Below, piece after piece: positions 43,023 to 51,252 of a stretch of 64,000 bases of DNA; the first letter of the stretch is position 1, and each line of letters starts with the position of its first letter. The notes under the pieces were generated by a model. That model searched no databases, was not told where the DNA came from, and saw nothing but the letters and a program-made list of their open reading frames with translations. The stretch spans positions 1 through 64,000 of the forward strand of contig CAYUXW010000002.1 in assembly GCA_964449115.1 (NCBI GenBank). Direction: 5' to 3'. Position numbers and translations under genes: made by a program. The DNA comes from UBA1783 sp964449115 (GTDB taxonomy: Bacteria; Bacillota_I; Bacilli_A; Erysipelotrichales; Erysipelotrichaceae).

Positions 43023-43124
43023 GTAATCTGATATCAAAGATCAATTCTGCGATAAAAGACGAGAGTTTAATTTTTCTTTTAACCTTGTCTTTTCAGGCAA
43101 GGTTATTTTTTAAGGGAGGTTTAT
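43023..43124 (+). ncRNA. 5' leader with attenuator architecture (candidate riboswitch)
   Basis: The leader ends in a strong terminator (43081-43111) just before the ribosome binding site AGGGAGG. The upstream segment GACGAGAGTT (43058-43067) can pair with the terminator's left arm AACCTTGTC over nine pairs with one bulged A, which would prevent terminator formation. The 5' part (43023-43057) could be an aptamer; it includes TGAT and ATCA arms. It lacks the TPP consensus CTGAGA. No known class is recognised with confidence. Confidence 0.6.
43081..43111 (+). terminator. Leader terminator before the TM1266 gene
   Basis: AACCTTGTCT and AGGCAAGGTT form a 10-bp stem (one G-U) around TTTC, followed by ATTTTTT. 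It sits inside the leader, only a few bases upstream of the Shine-Dalgarno sequence, so it acts as a conditional terminator if the gene is to be expressed. Confidence 0.85.
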
Positions 43125-43373
43125 ATGCAAAGAATAGCTTTAATCGGCATCATAGTTTCTGATAAAAACAGTGTAGCTAAACTAAATGAATTATTATCTC
43201 AGTTTGGTGAATACATTATTGGAAGAATGGGTTTACCACATAAAGAAAAAAACATTTCGATTATCAGCATTGTAATTGAAGCAGAAAATAATATCATCTC
43301 CTCATTAAGTGGTAAATTAGGAATGTTAGAAGGTGTTTCAGTTAAAACAATCTATCATAAGGAGGAAAATTAA
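43125..43373 (+). CDS. TM1266-family iron-only hydrogenase system putative regulator
   Basis: The 82-residue protein has a ferredoxin-like/ACT-like fold signature: QRIALIGIIVSDKNSVAKLN, EYIIGRMGLPHKEKNISIISIVIE and LSGKLGMLEGVSVKTIYHK. This matches the TM1266 family found with [FeFe] hydrogenase genes. Its ligand and mechanism are unknown. It starts with AAGGGAGG eight bases before the ATG, just after the leader terminator, and precedes the ABC importer genes. The hydrogenase is divergent. Confidence 0.85.
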   Translation: MQRIALIGIIVSDKNSVAKLNELLSQFGEYIIGRMGLPHKEKNISIISIVIEAENNIISSLSGKLGMLEGVSVKTIYHKEEN

Positions 43374-43374
43374 A

Positions 43375-44313
43375 ATGAAAAAGAAATTTATTGTTCTTGT
43401 TATTATTCTGTTTCTTTTTGGATGTAATGAAAAAAAGGATGAAAAAACAGTTTTAAATATCTATAGCCTGAAAGGACCTACTACAATCGGCTTAGCTAAA
43501 CTTATAAATGATGACAGTCAGTTTTATAATTTTAATATTGAAACATCTATCGATAGTATTGTTGCAGCTTTATCAAATGGCGAATGTGACATTGCCTGTC
43601 TTCCAGCGAATGTTGCCAGTAACCTTTATAACAAAACTAAAGACTATACTGTCTTATGTATCAATACTCTTTCAGTTTTATATCTGGTTGAAAACAACAA
43701 TCAAATTAATAGTTTTGAAGATTTAAAAGGCAAAACAATCTTATTAACTGGTAAAGGTGCTACTCCGGAATATGCAATAAGGCATTTATTAAATCAATTT
43801 GGATTAGAAAATGATGTAACTTTGGAATTTGCCAGTGAAGCTACTGAAATAGTCAGTATTTTAAGTAATAATACTTCTTATGTTGGCTTACTGCCTCAAC
43901 CTTTTGTGATGGTTGCCTTAAATAAGAACCCTGATCTGAGAATCTGTCTGGATTTAAATGAGGTTTGGAATGAAGTGTCTTTGGACTCATCATTAATAAC
44001 TGGGGTTACTATCGTCAGAAATGAAATATTAGAGAAATATGAAAATCAAATTAAACAGTTTTTAGCTGAATACAAAAATTCAGTAAACTATGTCAATTCC
44101 AACTTATCTGAAGCTGGTAAATGGATAAAGGAGTTGGGCATCGTCGAAAATGAGCATATCGCTACTGCAGCTATTCCTTACTGCAATATTGTATATATTG
44201 ACTCTTACGAAATGAAAAGTAAACTTCAGGGATACCTTTCTACTCTTTTAGACTTTAATCCAGCCAGTATCGGTAACAGTTTACCTGATGATAACTTTTA
44301 TTACTTACCATGA
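43375..44313 (+). CDS. ABC transporter substrate-binding lipoprotein (NMT1/TauT-like)
   Basis: The 312-residue protein starts at the ATG at 43375 with AAGGAGG nine bases upstream. It has a lipoprotein signal (FIVLVIILFLFGC, Cys18). The mature part is a periplasmic-binding-fold protein of the SsuA/ThiY type: GPTTIGLAKLI, ANVASNLYNKT, FEDLKGKTILLTGKGATPEYAIRHLL and VGLLPQPFVMVAL. The substrate is unknown. Families of this type import sulfonates, thiamine pyrimidine precursors and other small anions. Confidence 0.85.
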   Translation: MKKKFIVLVIILFLFGCNEKKDEKTVLNIYSLKGPTTIGLAKLINDDSQFYNFNIETSIDSIVAALSNGECDIACLPANVASNLYNKTKDYTVLCINTLSVLYLVENNNQINSFEDLKGKTILLTGKGATPEYAIRHLLNQFGLENDVTLEFASEATEIVSILSNNTSYVGLLPQPFVMVALNKNPDLRICLDLNEVWNEVSLDSSLITGVTIVRNEILEKYENQIKQFLAEYKNSVNYVNSNLSEAGKWIKELGIVENEHIATAAIPYCNIVYIDSYEMKSKLQGYLSTLLDFNPASIGNSLPDDNFYYLP

Positions 44314-45047
44314 AAAAGAATATAAGCAACCTTTCAGCAATCATATTTTGGATTATATTGTGGCAATTAATCGCTGGTTTTATTAATAAACCATATATCT
44401 TTGCCAGTTTTACTGACACTTTAAAGACCCTGCTGACTTTAATAGAAACAAAAACATTTTGGATATCTATATTTAAAACTCTATCATTTACTGTTTCAGG
44501 TTTTTTATTAGCCTTTGTTTCAAGTTTAATATTTTCTGTTTCCGCCTATAAAAGCAAAATTTTTGAAAACTTTATTAGTCCAATCATATTTGTTTTAAAA
44601 ACTGTTCCCGTTGCTTCAATAATAGTAATTATCCTGATCTGGTTTGGTTCGAAATATTTAAGTATCTACATATCCTTTATTGTAGTCTTTCCTCAACTCT
44701 ATTACGCCTTTTTATCTGGTTTAAAAAATATTGATGTAGAAATGATGGAAGTAGCAAAGATCTTCAGATTTTCTTTCTTAAAGAAAATATTATATGTATA
44801 TCGTTTATCGATTACTCCTTTTTTAAGAAATTCTATCAGTACAGTCTGCTCTTTAGCTTTTAAAAGCAGCGTCGCAGCTGAAATAATTGGCAATACAATT
44901 AATACTATTGGGGAGCAGATTTATTATTCTAAGATTTATCTGGATAGTGCCTCTTTGTTTGCCTATAGTTTTATTTTAATTGTCATTTCCTACTTCTTTG
45001 AAAAGTCAATCACTTTTCTTGTTAGCAAACTGGGAGGTAAAGTATGA
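44310..45047 (+). CDS. ABC transporter permease (SsuC/ThiX-like)
   Basis: The 245-residue permease has about six transmembrane helices and the BPD_transp_1 coupling loop (EVAKIFRFSFLKKILYVYRLSITPFLRNS). The segment SSVAAEIIGN is typical of NitT/TauT-type permeases. It overlaps the substrate-binding gene by four bases and the ATPase gene by four. Confidence 0.87.
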   Translation: MKKNISNLSAIIFWIILWQLIAGFINKPYIFASFTDTLKTLLTLIETKTFWISIFKTLSFTVSGFLLAFVSSLIFSVSAYKSKIFENFISPIIFVLKTVPVASIIVIILIWFGSKYLSIYISFIVVFPQLYYAFLSGLKNIDVEMMEVAKIFRFSFLKKILYVYRLSITPFLRNSISTVCSLAFKSSVAAEIIGNTINTIGEQIYYSKIYLDSASLFAYSFILIVISYFFEKSITFLVSKLGGKV

Positions 45048-45595
45048 TTAAGCTTCATAATATTACCAAATCATTTAATAATGATTTAGTTTTATCTGAC
45101 TTCTCTTTTCATTTTTATCCCAATGAAAAATATTTAATTATTGGAGAAAGCGGTATTGGAAAAACAACATTACTTAATATTATTATGGGGCTGCAAAAAC
45201 CTGATGGGGGTTTTGTTGATTGCTTTTGCACTTTTTCCTGCAGTTTTCAACAAACCAGATTATTGGAAAAATATACCATCATTGAAAATCTGAAAATTAT
45301 CAACAATAAAGAAAATCTAGAAGAAATAATCAGTCATCTGATTGGACAGGAATTCATCCATAAACCTGTTTACAGCCTCTCTGGTGGTCAAAAACAAAAA
45401 GTCAGTATTATTAGAGCTTTGATTTCAAACAGTGATTGTGTGGTATTAGATGAGCCTTTCAATGGTTTAGATGAAAGAAATATTGAGCTGTGTATTAACT
45501 ACATCCTAGACAATTTAAAAGGAAGAACCTTAATCATTTCTTCCCATATTACTCAACAATTAAAACCACATAAATTCAATACAATCAATTTATAA
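45044..45595 (+). CDS. ABC transporter ATP-binding protein (SsuB/ThiZ-like)
   Basis: The 183-residue ATPase has Walker A IGESGIGKTTLLN, Q-loop region CSFQQTRLLE, signature SLSGGQKQKVSIIRAL, Walker B CVVLDEPFNGLD and a switch His in ISSHITQQL. It is shorter than usual (about 240-260 in this family), lacking most of the region after the H-loop, yet the core is complete. AGGAGG-like GGGAGG precedes the ATG. Confidence 0.88.
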   Translation: MIKLHNITKSFNNDLVLSDFSFHFYPNEKYLIIGESGIGKTTLLNIIMGLQKPDGGFVDCFCTFSCSFQQTRLLEKYTIIENLKIINNKENLEEIISHLIGQEFIHKPVYSLSGGQKQKVSIIRALISNSDCVVLDEPFNGLDERNIELCINYILDNLKGRTLIISSHITQQLKPHKFNTINL

Positions 45596-45629
45596 AAACA
45601 GGATTTAAAATGATCCTGTTTGTTTTTTT
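45596..45629. terminator. Bidirectional terminator between the ABC ATPase and the rubredoxin flavoprotein
   Basis: AAACAGGAT and ATCCTGTTT form a 9-bp stem around an 8-base loop, followed by a seven-T run on the plus strand. The A-rich left flank gives a short T-run on the minus strand. Confidence 0.85.
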
Positions 45630-46233
45630 ATAGTTTCTTAAAAGCACTGGCTGGGTATTTACAGATTGGACAGATAAAATCTTCAGGCAAAGGATCTCCT
45701 TCATAAATATAGCCACAGATAGTGCACACATACCCCTTTTTAGTGGTATCGACTTTTCTTTTTACATTTTTATGATAATAGTCATAAGTCATTGAATCAT
45801 CATTATTGATAGTTTTTGCCTCTGTTACACCACAAACAAATAGGTAGTGAGTACCTAAATCAATTGTATGTTTTACTTCTAAAGAGATGAAACTGTTAGT
45901 TATATCAACTAATACCGGTAATCCATTCTGGCTTTTCCAATAATTCAAACCTTCAAATTTGTCTTTATCTTTACCTGAAGCAAAACCAAATCTTTCAAAG
46001 ATTGAAAAATCACATTTTTCTGTCAAAGTAACCACATTCATTTTGCCTGTTTTAATAACTGTCTGACAACTATAATTCGCTTTATTTATTCCAACTACAA
46101 CTGTCAATGGTTCGGAAGTAACCTGCATAACAGTATTGCAAATCATTCCATTGTCTTTTATTCCATCATTGGTAGTTAAAACATATAAACCATAACTGAT
46201 TTTATAAAGAGCTGTGTTATCTATTAATTCCAT
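45628..46233 (-). CDS. High-molecular-weight rubredoxin (flavin reductase-rubredoxin fusion)
   Basis: The 201-residue protein has an N-terminal flavin-reductase-like FMN domain (NGMICNTVMQVTSEPLTVVVGINK) and a C-terminal rubredoxin with CTICGYIY and CPICKYPASAF (four iron ligands). Such proteins pass electrons for oxygen or NO detoxification in anaerobes (family knowledge). It overlaps the folA end by 17 bases with AAAGGAAAG inside folA, so it is the last gene of a thyA-folA operon. Confidence 0.9.
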   Translation of the reverse strand: MELIDNTALYKISYGLYVLTTNDGIKDNGMICNTVMQVTSEPLTVVVGINKANYSCQTVIKTGKMNVVTLTEKCDFSIFERFGFASGKDKDKFEGLNYWKSQNGLPVLVDITNSFISLEVKHTIDLGTHYLFVCGVTEAKTINNDDSMTYDYYHKNVKRKVDTTKKGYVCTICGYIYEGDPLPEDFICPICKYPASAFKKL

Positions 46234-46699
46234 CTTCTTTCCTTTCTAGTAAATAATACATAAATTTATCATATTCAACCTGTTCAATTATATTCCAATC
46301 AGCCATATTGAAGCAATCCAGATAAGCATCAACTTCATACTCCTCTTTAATGACTGATACATATCCTTTTTTGCAGTAAGGATAAGCTTGGGTGTAGATT
46401 GATGCCCCGCCACAGATGATATACTCTTCTTCATCATTTTCATGTTCTTTTAAAAACTCTATTAAATCCTTAATTACGGTAACACCTTCTGGCTGATATC
46501 CATCTTCCCAAGAAACGACAAAAATATTTCTATCTTTTAATTTTCCAGGTAGTTTGTCATAGGTAGTCTGCCCCATCAAAATATTCTTATTCAAGGTATT
46601 CTTTTTAAAAAGTTGTAATTCCTCTTTAATGTGCCATGGTAAAACACCTTTGATTCCAATTCCCTTATTTGGATCAAAAGCTACACTGAAACTAAACAT
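46217..46699 (-). CDS. folA: Dihydrofolate reductase
   Basis: The 160-residue enzyme reduces dihydrofolate with NADPH. The N-terminal SFSVAFDPNKGIGIKGVLPWHIKEELQLFKKNT contains the active-site segment LPWH, with E/D-type substrate-binding region. NILMGQTTYDKLP and IICGGASIYTQAYP form the cofactor site. It is 2 bp downstream of thyA, the usual pair. Confidence 0.94.
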   Translation of the reverse strand: MFSFSVAFDPNKGIGIKGVLPWHIKEELQLFKKNTLNKNILMGQTTYDKLPGKLKDRNIFVVSWEDGYQPEGVTVIKDLIEFLKEHENDEEEYIICGGASIYTQAYPYCKKGYVSVIKEEYEVDAYLDCFNMADWNIIEQVEYDKFMYYLLERKEDGINR

Positions 46700-46701
46700 A
46701 A

Positions 46702-47574
46702 CTAAACACTTACCTTTCCTCTGATAGCTGGATGTGGATCATAATCAACAACTTCAAAATCTTCATAACAAAAATCTTCGATATTTTTAATAGCAGGATT
46801 AATCTTAAGAGTTGGAAGTTTTCTTGGCTCTCTACTCAGTTGAAGCTTAATCTGTTCAATATGGTCTTTGTAAATATGAACATCACCCAATGTATGAATA
46901 AATTCATATGGTTGCAGATCACAAACCTGAGCAACCATCATTAATAATGTAGCATACGATGCAATATTGAATGGAACACCTAAAAAGACATCCGCACTTC
47001 TCTGATATAACTGTAAAGATAGTTTTTTACCATCAGAACTGACATAAAACTGGAAAAAAGCATGACAAGGAGGTAAAGCCATATCTTCAACCTGAGCGGG
47101 ATTATACGCTACCAGCAAATGTCTTCTTGAAAAAGGATTGTTTTTAATCTGCTCAATCAGATTTTTCAATTGGTCTACTCCAAAGAAATCTCTCCATTGT
47201 TTACCATATACCGGTCCTAGTTCTCCCCAGAGTGCAGCGAATTCATCATCATTTTTGACTCTTTCAATAAATTCATCCATTGTTTCGCCCTGATACTCTT
47301 CGCTCTTTTTAAACTTATCATATGGCCAATCATTCCATATCTTGACATTATGTTTTACTAAAGGCTGAATATTTGTTGAACCGGTTATAAACCATAAAAG
47401 CTCATATAAGATTCCTTTAAAGAAAACTTTTTTTGTAGTCAGTAATGGAAAACCTTCTTCCAAATTGTATCTTGTCTGATAACCAAAGGTTGAAATTGTT
47501 CCAGTGCCCGTCCTGTCACTTCTTTCTTGCCCGTTTTCAAGCACAAACTTACACATGTCTAAATATTGCTTCAT
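46702..47574 (-). CDS. thyA: Thymidylate synthase (ThyA type)
   Basis: ThyA makes dTMP from dUMP with methylene-THF. The 290-residue protein has RTGTGTISTFGYQ, the active-site Cys in MALPPCHAFFQFYV, LYQRSADVFLGVPFNIASYA and GDVHIYKDH. The ATG at 47574 has GAGGTG upstream; a GTG nine bases earlier overlaps that site. It is followed by folA. Confidence 0.96.
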   Translation of the reverse strand: MKQYLDMCKFVLENGQERSDRTGTGTISTFGYQTRYNLEEGFPLLTTKKVFFKGILYELLWFITGSTNIQPLVKHNVKIWNDWPYDKFKKSEEYQGETMDEFIERVKNDDEFAALWGELGPVYGKQWRDFFGVDQLKNLIEQIKNNPFSRRHLLVAYNPAQVEDMALPPCHAFFQFYVSSDGKKLSLQLYQRSADVFLGVPFNIASYATLLMMVAQVCDLQPYEFIHTLGDVHIYKDHIEQIKLQLSREPRKLPTLKINPAIKNIEDFCYEDFEVVDYDPHPAIRGKVSV

Positions 47575-47629
47575 TATTATCACCTCTTATTTTATTTTAT
47601 TCTATTTCTCTTTATTAAAACAGCTGTTT

Positions 47630-48046
47630 CTAATTACCTGATAATTCTTTAAGTTTTAAGACTATTTCATCTACTTTAGGTTTTAGTTCTTGCGCTACTT
47701 TTAAAGAATCAAATAATTTCTTTTGAACAATAGTATCTGAAGCCAATTGATCAAAATAAATATCCGTGATCTTCAAAAAATTACTGATTTCAACTTTTAA
47801 ATTACCTGTAAGTCTTACATCTAACAATTCTTTGGCAAAAGTTCTCATATTTCTTTCAAATTCGTCAATAAAACTGTTAGCTTTATCAATAGACTTATAT
47901 TTTGATAGAGAAATAATCAATCCTCCCCCTGTAATATCTAAAATTCCAAAATCCTTGGCTTGTTCAAGATAGTAAAGCGCCTCATTTAAAGCATCCTGTG
48001 CTCTTAAACCGGCATAATAAGCTTCATTTATTTCTTTATGCAACAT
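47630..48046 (-). CDS. Small helical protein of unknown function
   Basis: The 138-residue protein is mostly helical: INEAYYAGLRAQDALNEALYYLEQAK, then a Gly-rich turn DITGGGLIISLSKYKSID, then helices with NSFIDEFERNMRTFAKELLDV. No membrane segment or signal. AGGAGAAGG precedes the ATG. It is 12 bases after the GatD-like gene and in the same transcription direction as the MurT/GatD pair and thyA. Function unknown. Confidence 0.7.
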   Translation of the reverse strand: MLHKEINEAYYAGLRAQDALNEALYYLEQAKDFGILDITGGGLIISLSKYKSIDKANSFIDEFERNMRTFAKELLDVRLTGNLKVEISNFLKITDIYFDQLASDTIVQKKLFDSLKVAQELKPKVDEIVLKLKELSGN

Positions 48047-48058
48047 AAAATCCTTCTC

Positions 48059-48769
48059 CTAGATCAATTTTTGAATTTTTGCAGCCCTATCAAAATCTTC
48101 AATTCTCAATTTGTAGGCTTCTTTTACCTCATTTTCCAGATGAAGTTTTTCTTTTTTGATACCCATCAGGTTAAACAGCTTTTCAGTAAAATATGGATTC
48201 AAAACTAATAGAGGCCCAGTTAAATAAGTGCCAAATAAATTATTCTTTTTTACACCTTCGTATTTTGACTGTTTATTTAAACCTAAACCATAAATCTTTT
48301 CAAATAAACCCTCTTCGTTAGAATTCGTTACTGTAAACTGACTTTGAAATCCAACAACTTCAATATTTTCATATTTTCCTTTAAATAATGAATTTTTTCT
48401 TCCAAACATATCTCTTTGGCAAGTTATATCTAATAGTCCTAATCCTTTGAAACCTGAACCAACCTTGTCCACTACTTCTTTTCCAAATATTTCAACAGCA
48501 TTGCCTGTTAAAAGAAAGAATACCTTATTTTCAATCAGTTCATTTAATCTTTCCTTAAAAGGCTTAAGTCTTTTAACTACTTTTTCCTGCATTGATTCAC
48601 TCATTGGACCTAAATATATGAAATTTACTTCGTTTTCAACAAAATAAGGTTTATCATTAAGGCTTGTTTCAATAAAGGTAGCTTCAGGTAGATTATTTTT
48701 TAAATACATGACATTTCCTCTATCGCCAAAAAGATTACAGCTATGAGGATATAATATTTCAATTATCAT
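48059..48769 (-). CDS. GatD-like protein lacking the catalytic Cys and His (pair 1)
   Basis: The 236-residue protein has the GatD/cobyric-acid-synthase glutaminase fold. GatD normally has a nucleophile in a CGGYQ-like motif and a His in GTYLHGP. Here the aligned segments are LLTGNAVEIFG (88-90 TGN, no Cys in place) and GTYLTGPLLVLNP (Thr184 where the His should be). Both catalytic residues are therefore absent. The structure is probably kept to pair with the MurT-like protein, which overlaps or abuts it. It follows murT directly with GAGGT upstream. Confidence 0.85.
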   Translation of the reverse strand: MIIEILYPHSCNLFGDRGNVMYLKNNLPEATFIETSLNDKPYFVENEVNFIYLGPMSESMQEKVVKRLKPFKERLNELIENKVFFLLTGNAVEIFGKEVVDKVGSGFKGLGLLDITCQRDMFGRKNSLFKGKYENIEVVGFQSQFTVTNSNEEGLFEKIYGLGLNKQSKYEGVKKNNLFGTYLTGPLLVLNPYFTEKLFNLMGIKKEKLHLENEVKEAYKLRIEDFDRAAKIQKLI

Positions 48770-50140
48770 TTATACTACCTCCCTTTGGCAGATTTGTTTG
48801 ACATCTTTTAGAACCTTCTTATAAGCTGGAACATTATACACATCAAACAAAAGATAGATGGTGTCTATCCCTTCAGCGCTAAATTCATCGGCCATTTTCA
48901 TTGGATTAAAACTGTAGGATATCTTATTTGATTCAATACCAGCCATAAGCATTCTTACCATATGATCTACACTTCTTTTGCCACCTATAATTATCTGATT
49001 GATTGTTTCATTGTTTAAAAATTCATAATCAGTATCATAAATCCAACAAATCATTTCTGATGATTTTTCAGTATCACGAGCATCATCCAGATACATTAAG
49101 ACAGCTTTTTTTGACTTGTCTTTTTCTACTACATCAAAAGAAGAACTTACTGCTATCGCATTCATTCCTTTTGATAAAATAGAAATTATCTTTTTTCCAT
49201 TAATTTCGAATTCCTCAAATCTACTTTTAGGTATTTTTGTATTCTTTAAACCCGTAATTATTTCTTCATCAGTTAATCCCAGCTCCTTTAACAAGGTTAT
49301 CACAGCTGTCTGATTATAGTAGTCAACAATTCTAAAACCGACTAAAGGATATCTTTTAATTTCTCCAGCAGTTTCAATAAATAATTCATTATTTTGACAT
49401 TTGCGCATAATATATTTACACTGTGGCGAACCAAAACTACAATTTATACAATGTCCTTGTCCAATTGCATGATTTCTGATGAAATCCCATTTAATGTAAC
49501 TGCCACATTCCAGACAGACAGTAACATCCTTGATAATATTATCTCTACATACCTCATTTTCCTGTAAATCTACTCTGAAAAATGTTCTTGATTCATTTCT
49601 TCCTTTCCCAAGCTGACAGCAATTTAGTTCATCACCATTTAAAATAAGTTTGGTAGAAACTGGAAGATATTTATCTATGATTGAAAAAATAAATTCCACA
49701 TTGGCATTTCTCATCATTGAATCTCTTTGCAGGTTGGTACAAATCAAGTAATCAGGCACTAAATATGGAAATATTTTCCCAACACTTCTCTCATCTATTT
49801 CCAGACAGGCAAAATCATAGTCACAAACACCCTTTAAATTGCTGTTGGCAATTAAACAGGATGCTATACCGCTGTCAATATTACCACCAAAAGCATTATC
49901 CATAACAGTATAGCCAGCATTTCTCAATACCTGAGACAGGATATTGTTAGTACTGGTTTTCCCATTTGTTCCTGTAACACCCAAAACTTTTTTAGGAGGT
50001 TTTATTCTTCCAATAATATCAGGACAAAGAATCAATGCAATTCTACCTGGTGTATCGGTCGCATTAAAGCCTAAAAGTTTCATAAACTTTATTATTAATT
50101 TGGTTATATATAATGTAATATAAAATCTAATTTTACTCAT
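48770..50140 (-). CDS. MurT-like Mur ligase (pair 1)
   Basis: The 456-residue protein has Walker A VTGTNGKTSTNN (near 55-66), a MurT-type zinc ribbon (CLECG and CINC, near 210-245), and a C-terminal Mur ligase domain with DDARDTEKSSEMICWIYDTDYEFLN. The central loop reads TNLQRDSMMRNAN where canonical MurT has TNLFRDQxDRYGE. MurT activates the D-Glu alpha-carboxyl of lipid II as acyl phosphate for amidation. The ATG at 50140 has GAGGT five bases upstream; a TTG at 50152 is less likely. It has a strong promoter. Confidence 0.85.
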   Translation of the reverse strand: MSKIRFYITLYITKLIIKFMKLLGFNATDTPGRIALILCPDIIGRIKPPKKVLGVTGTNGKTSTNNILSQVLRNAGYTVMDNAFGGNIDSGIASCLIANSNLKGVCDYDFACLEIDERSVGKIFPYLVPDYLICTNLQRDSMMRNANVEFIFSIIDKYLPVSTKLILNGDELNCCQLGKGRNESRTFFRVDLQENEVCRDNIIKDVTVCLECGSYIKWDFIRNHAIGQGHCINCSFGSPQCKYIMRKCQNNELFIETAGEIKRYPLVGFRIVDYYNQTAVITLLKELGLTDEEIITGLKNTKIPKSRFEEFEINGKKIISILSKGMNAIAVSSSFDVVEKDKSKKAVLMYLDDARDTEKSSEMICWIYDTDYEFLNNETINQIIIGGKRSVDHMVRMLMAGIESNKISYSFNPMKMADEFSAEGIDTIYLLFDVYNVPAYKKVLKDVKQICQREVV

Positions 50141-50164
50141 GGAAAACCTCAATTCACTTGTTAC

Positions 50165-50193
50165 ATTATAATTCTTTTTTTTCTTTATATCAA
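50165..50193 (-). promoter_or_regulatory. Sigma-A promoter of the murT-gatD pair 1
   Basis: TTGATA, a 17-bp spacer and TATAAT on the minus strand, 25 bases upstream of the murT-like ATG. Confidence 0.8.
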
Positions 50194-50248
50194 ATTGTTT
50201 AGGATTATCACTTCTCTGCTGCTAATATATAGTTGCGAAAGGAGTCTT

Positions 50249-50557
50249 ATGGTCAATCAAGTAGTGCTAGTAGGCTATATCTATAGTGACAAAGAATTAA
50301 AACAGACTTTACAGTTTAATGGGGATTGTTACATAGAATTAAATCGTAACTTTCAAGATGTCGATGGGCAATATCAAAAAGAAAGATTTAAAGTTCGATT
50401 GTGGCGCGGAATGCATGATACCATCAGAGAATATGCTGAAGGCAGTTTAGTCTGTTTAAAAGGTCGTCTGGAAAACAATAATGATGAAGTTATTGTTGTT
50501 GCTGAAAAGATAACTATTATCCAGGAAACTACTAGCAAAAAAGGTCAATCAATTTGA
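50249..50557 (+). CDS. ssb: Single-stranded DNA-binding protein, short form
   Basis: The 102-residue protein is a single OB-fold: NQVVLVGYIYSDKELKQTLQFNGDCYIELNRNF and KVRLWRGMHDTIREYAEGSLVCLKGRLENNN. The ATG at 50249 has AAAGGAG five bases upstream. It lacks the acidic C-terminal tail (DDDIPF) of the main SSB and may act in transformation or repair. It is transcribed alone in plus orientation and ends in a bidirectional terminator. Confidence 0.82.
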   Translation: MVNQVVLVGYIYSDKELKQTLQFNGDCYIELNRNFQDVDGQYQKERFKVRLWRGMHDTIREYAEGSLVCLKGRLENNNDEVIVVAEKITIIQETTSKKGQSI

Positions 50558-50566
50558 CCTTTTTTT
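50537..50566. terminator. Bidirectional terminator after ssb
   Basis: AAAAAAGGTCAA and TTGACCTTTTTT form a 12-bp stem with loop TCAAT; T-runs follow on both strands. The stem overlaps the ssb TGA stop. Confidence 0.85.
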
Positions 50567-50598
50567 ATTTTTTTCCTTTAAGTGATGGCAAATTATAT

Positions 50599-51252
50599 CT
50601 AACAATACAAATCAGGTTCATCTACATAATAAATTGAATCATCAGGATTATGTCCATATCCTTTTAAATGTTTGTTAACTTTATAGGTCAATGCTTTTGA
50701 AATAAGAAAGGTTATTAATTTAGGAATATGTTTTTCTGCTTCCTTATATAACCTTTCACAGGCAAATTCCCTTTTATAAATACAATTTGTAAACTCATCA
50801 AAAAGAGGAACAACTTTTTTATGATTAAGATGGTTTTCCAATGGCTGGCCATCAAGTATTGCTCCACCTGTCAAGACAAATCCACCCATCCATAAAAGAT
50901 TATTCTCTTTTGCAAACAACTTCAGGTATTGTAGTCCATGTTCATGGGTATGAACATAAGGCATACCACCATTAATAATTCCATAAAGATGCTGCTGAGA
51001 AAAACATCCATCTACAGCTGCTTTTTCAAGTAGTTCATATAATCTTGCTGGATAGGAATTAATATATGTAGGGCCAGATATAACTATGGTAGTAGCTGCT
51101 TTCATCTTTTTTATTAATTCTTCCAAATGCCCCTTTTGAGGAAGAAAAATTATCTCTCCACCAATAGCTTCTTTTATTCTTTCCAACAGCATGATACTGG
51201 TTCCTTTTTTTCTAGGACTGGCACAAATTAACAATACCTTTGAACTATTCAT
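50599..51252 (-). CDS. NADPH-dependent FMN reductase/flavodoxin-like protein
   Basis: The 217-residue protein has the flavodoxin-like fold: VLLICASPRKKGTSIMLLERIKEA (phosphate-binding loop), TTIVISGPTYINSYPARLYELLEK, IINGGMPYVHTHEHGLQYLKLF. It lacks a Cys cluster motif. It overlaps the next flavoprotein by 8 bases. Substrate unknown. Confidence 0.75.
   Translation of the reverse strand: MNSSKVLLICASPRKKGTSIMLLERIKEAIGGEIIFLPQKGHLEELIKKMKAATTIVISGPTYINSYPARLYELLEKAAVDGCFSQQHLYGIINGGMPYVHTHEHGLQYLKLFAKENNLLWMGGFVLTGGAILDGQPLENHLNHKKVVPLFDEFTNCIYKREFACERLYKEAEKHIPKLITFLISKALTYKVNKHLKGYGHNPDDSIYYVDEPDLYC

Noticed and set aside
43023..43124. TPP riboswitch before the ABC importer
   Set aside because: The conserved CTGAGA and GATCTGG-type segments are missing, and the length is too short.
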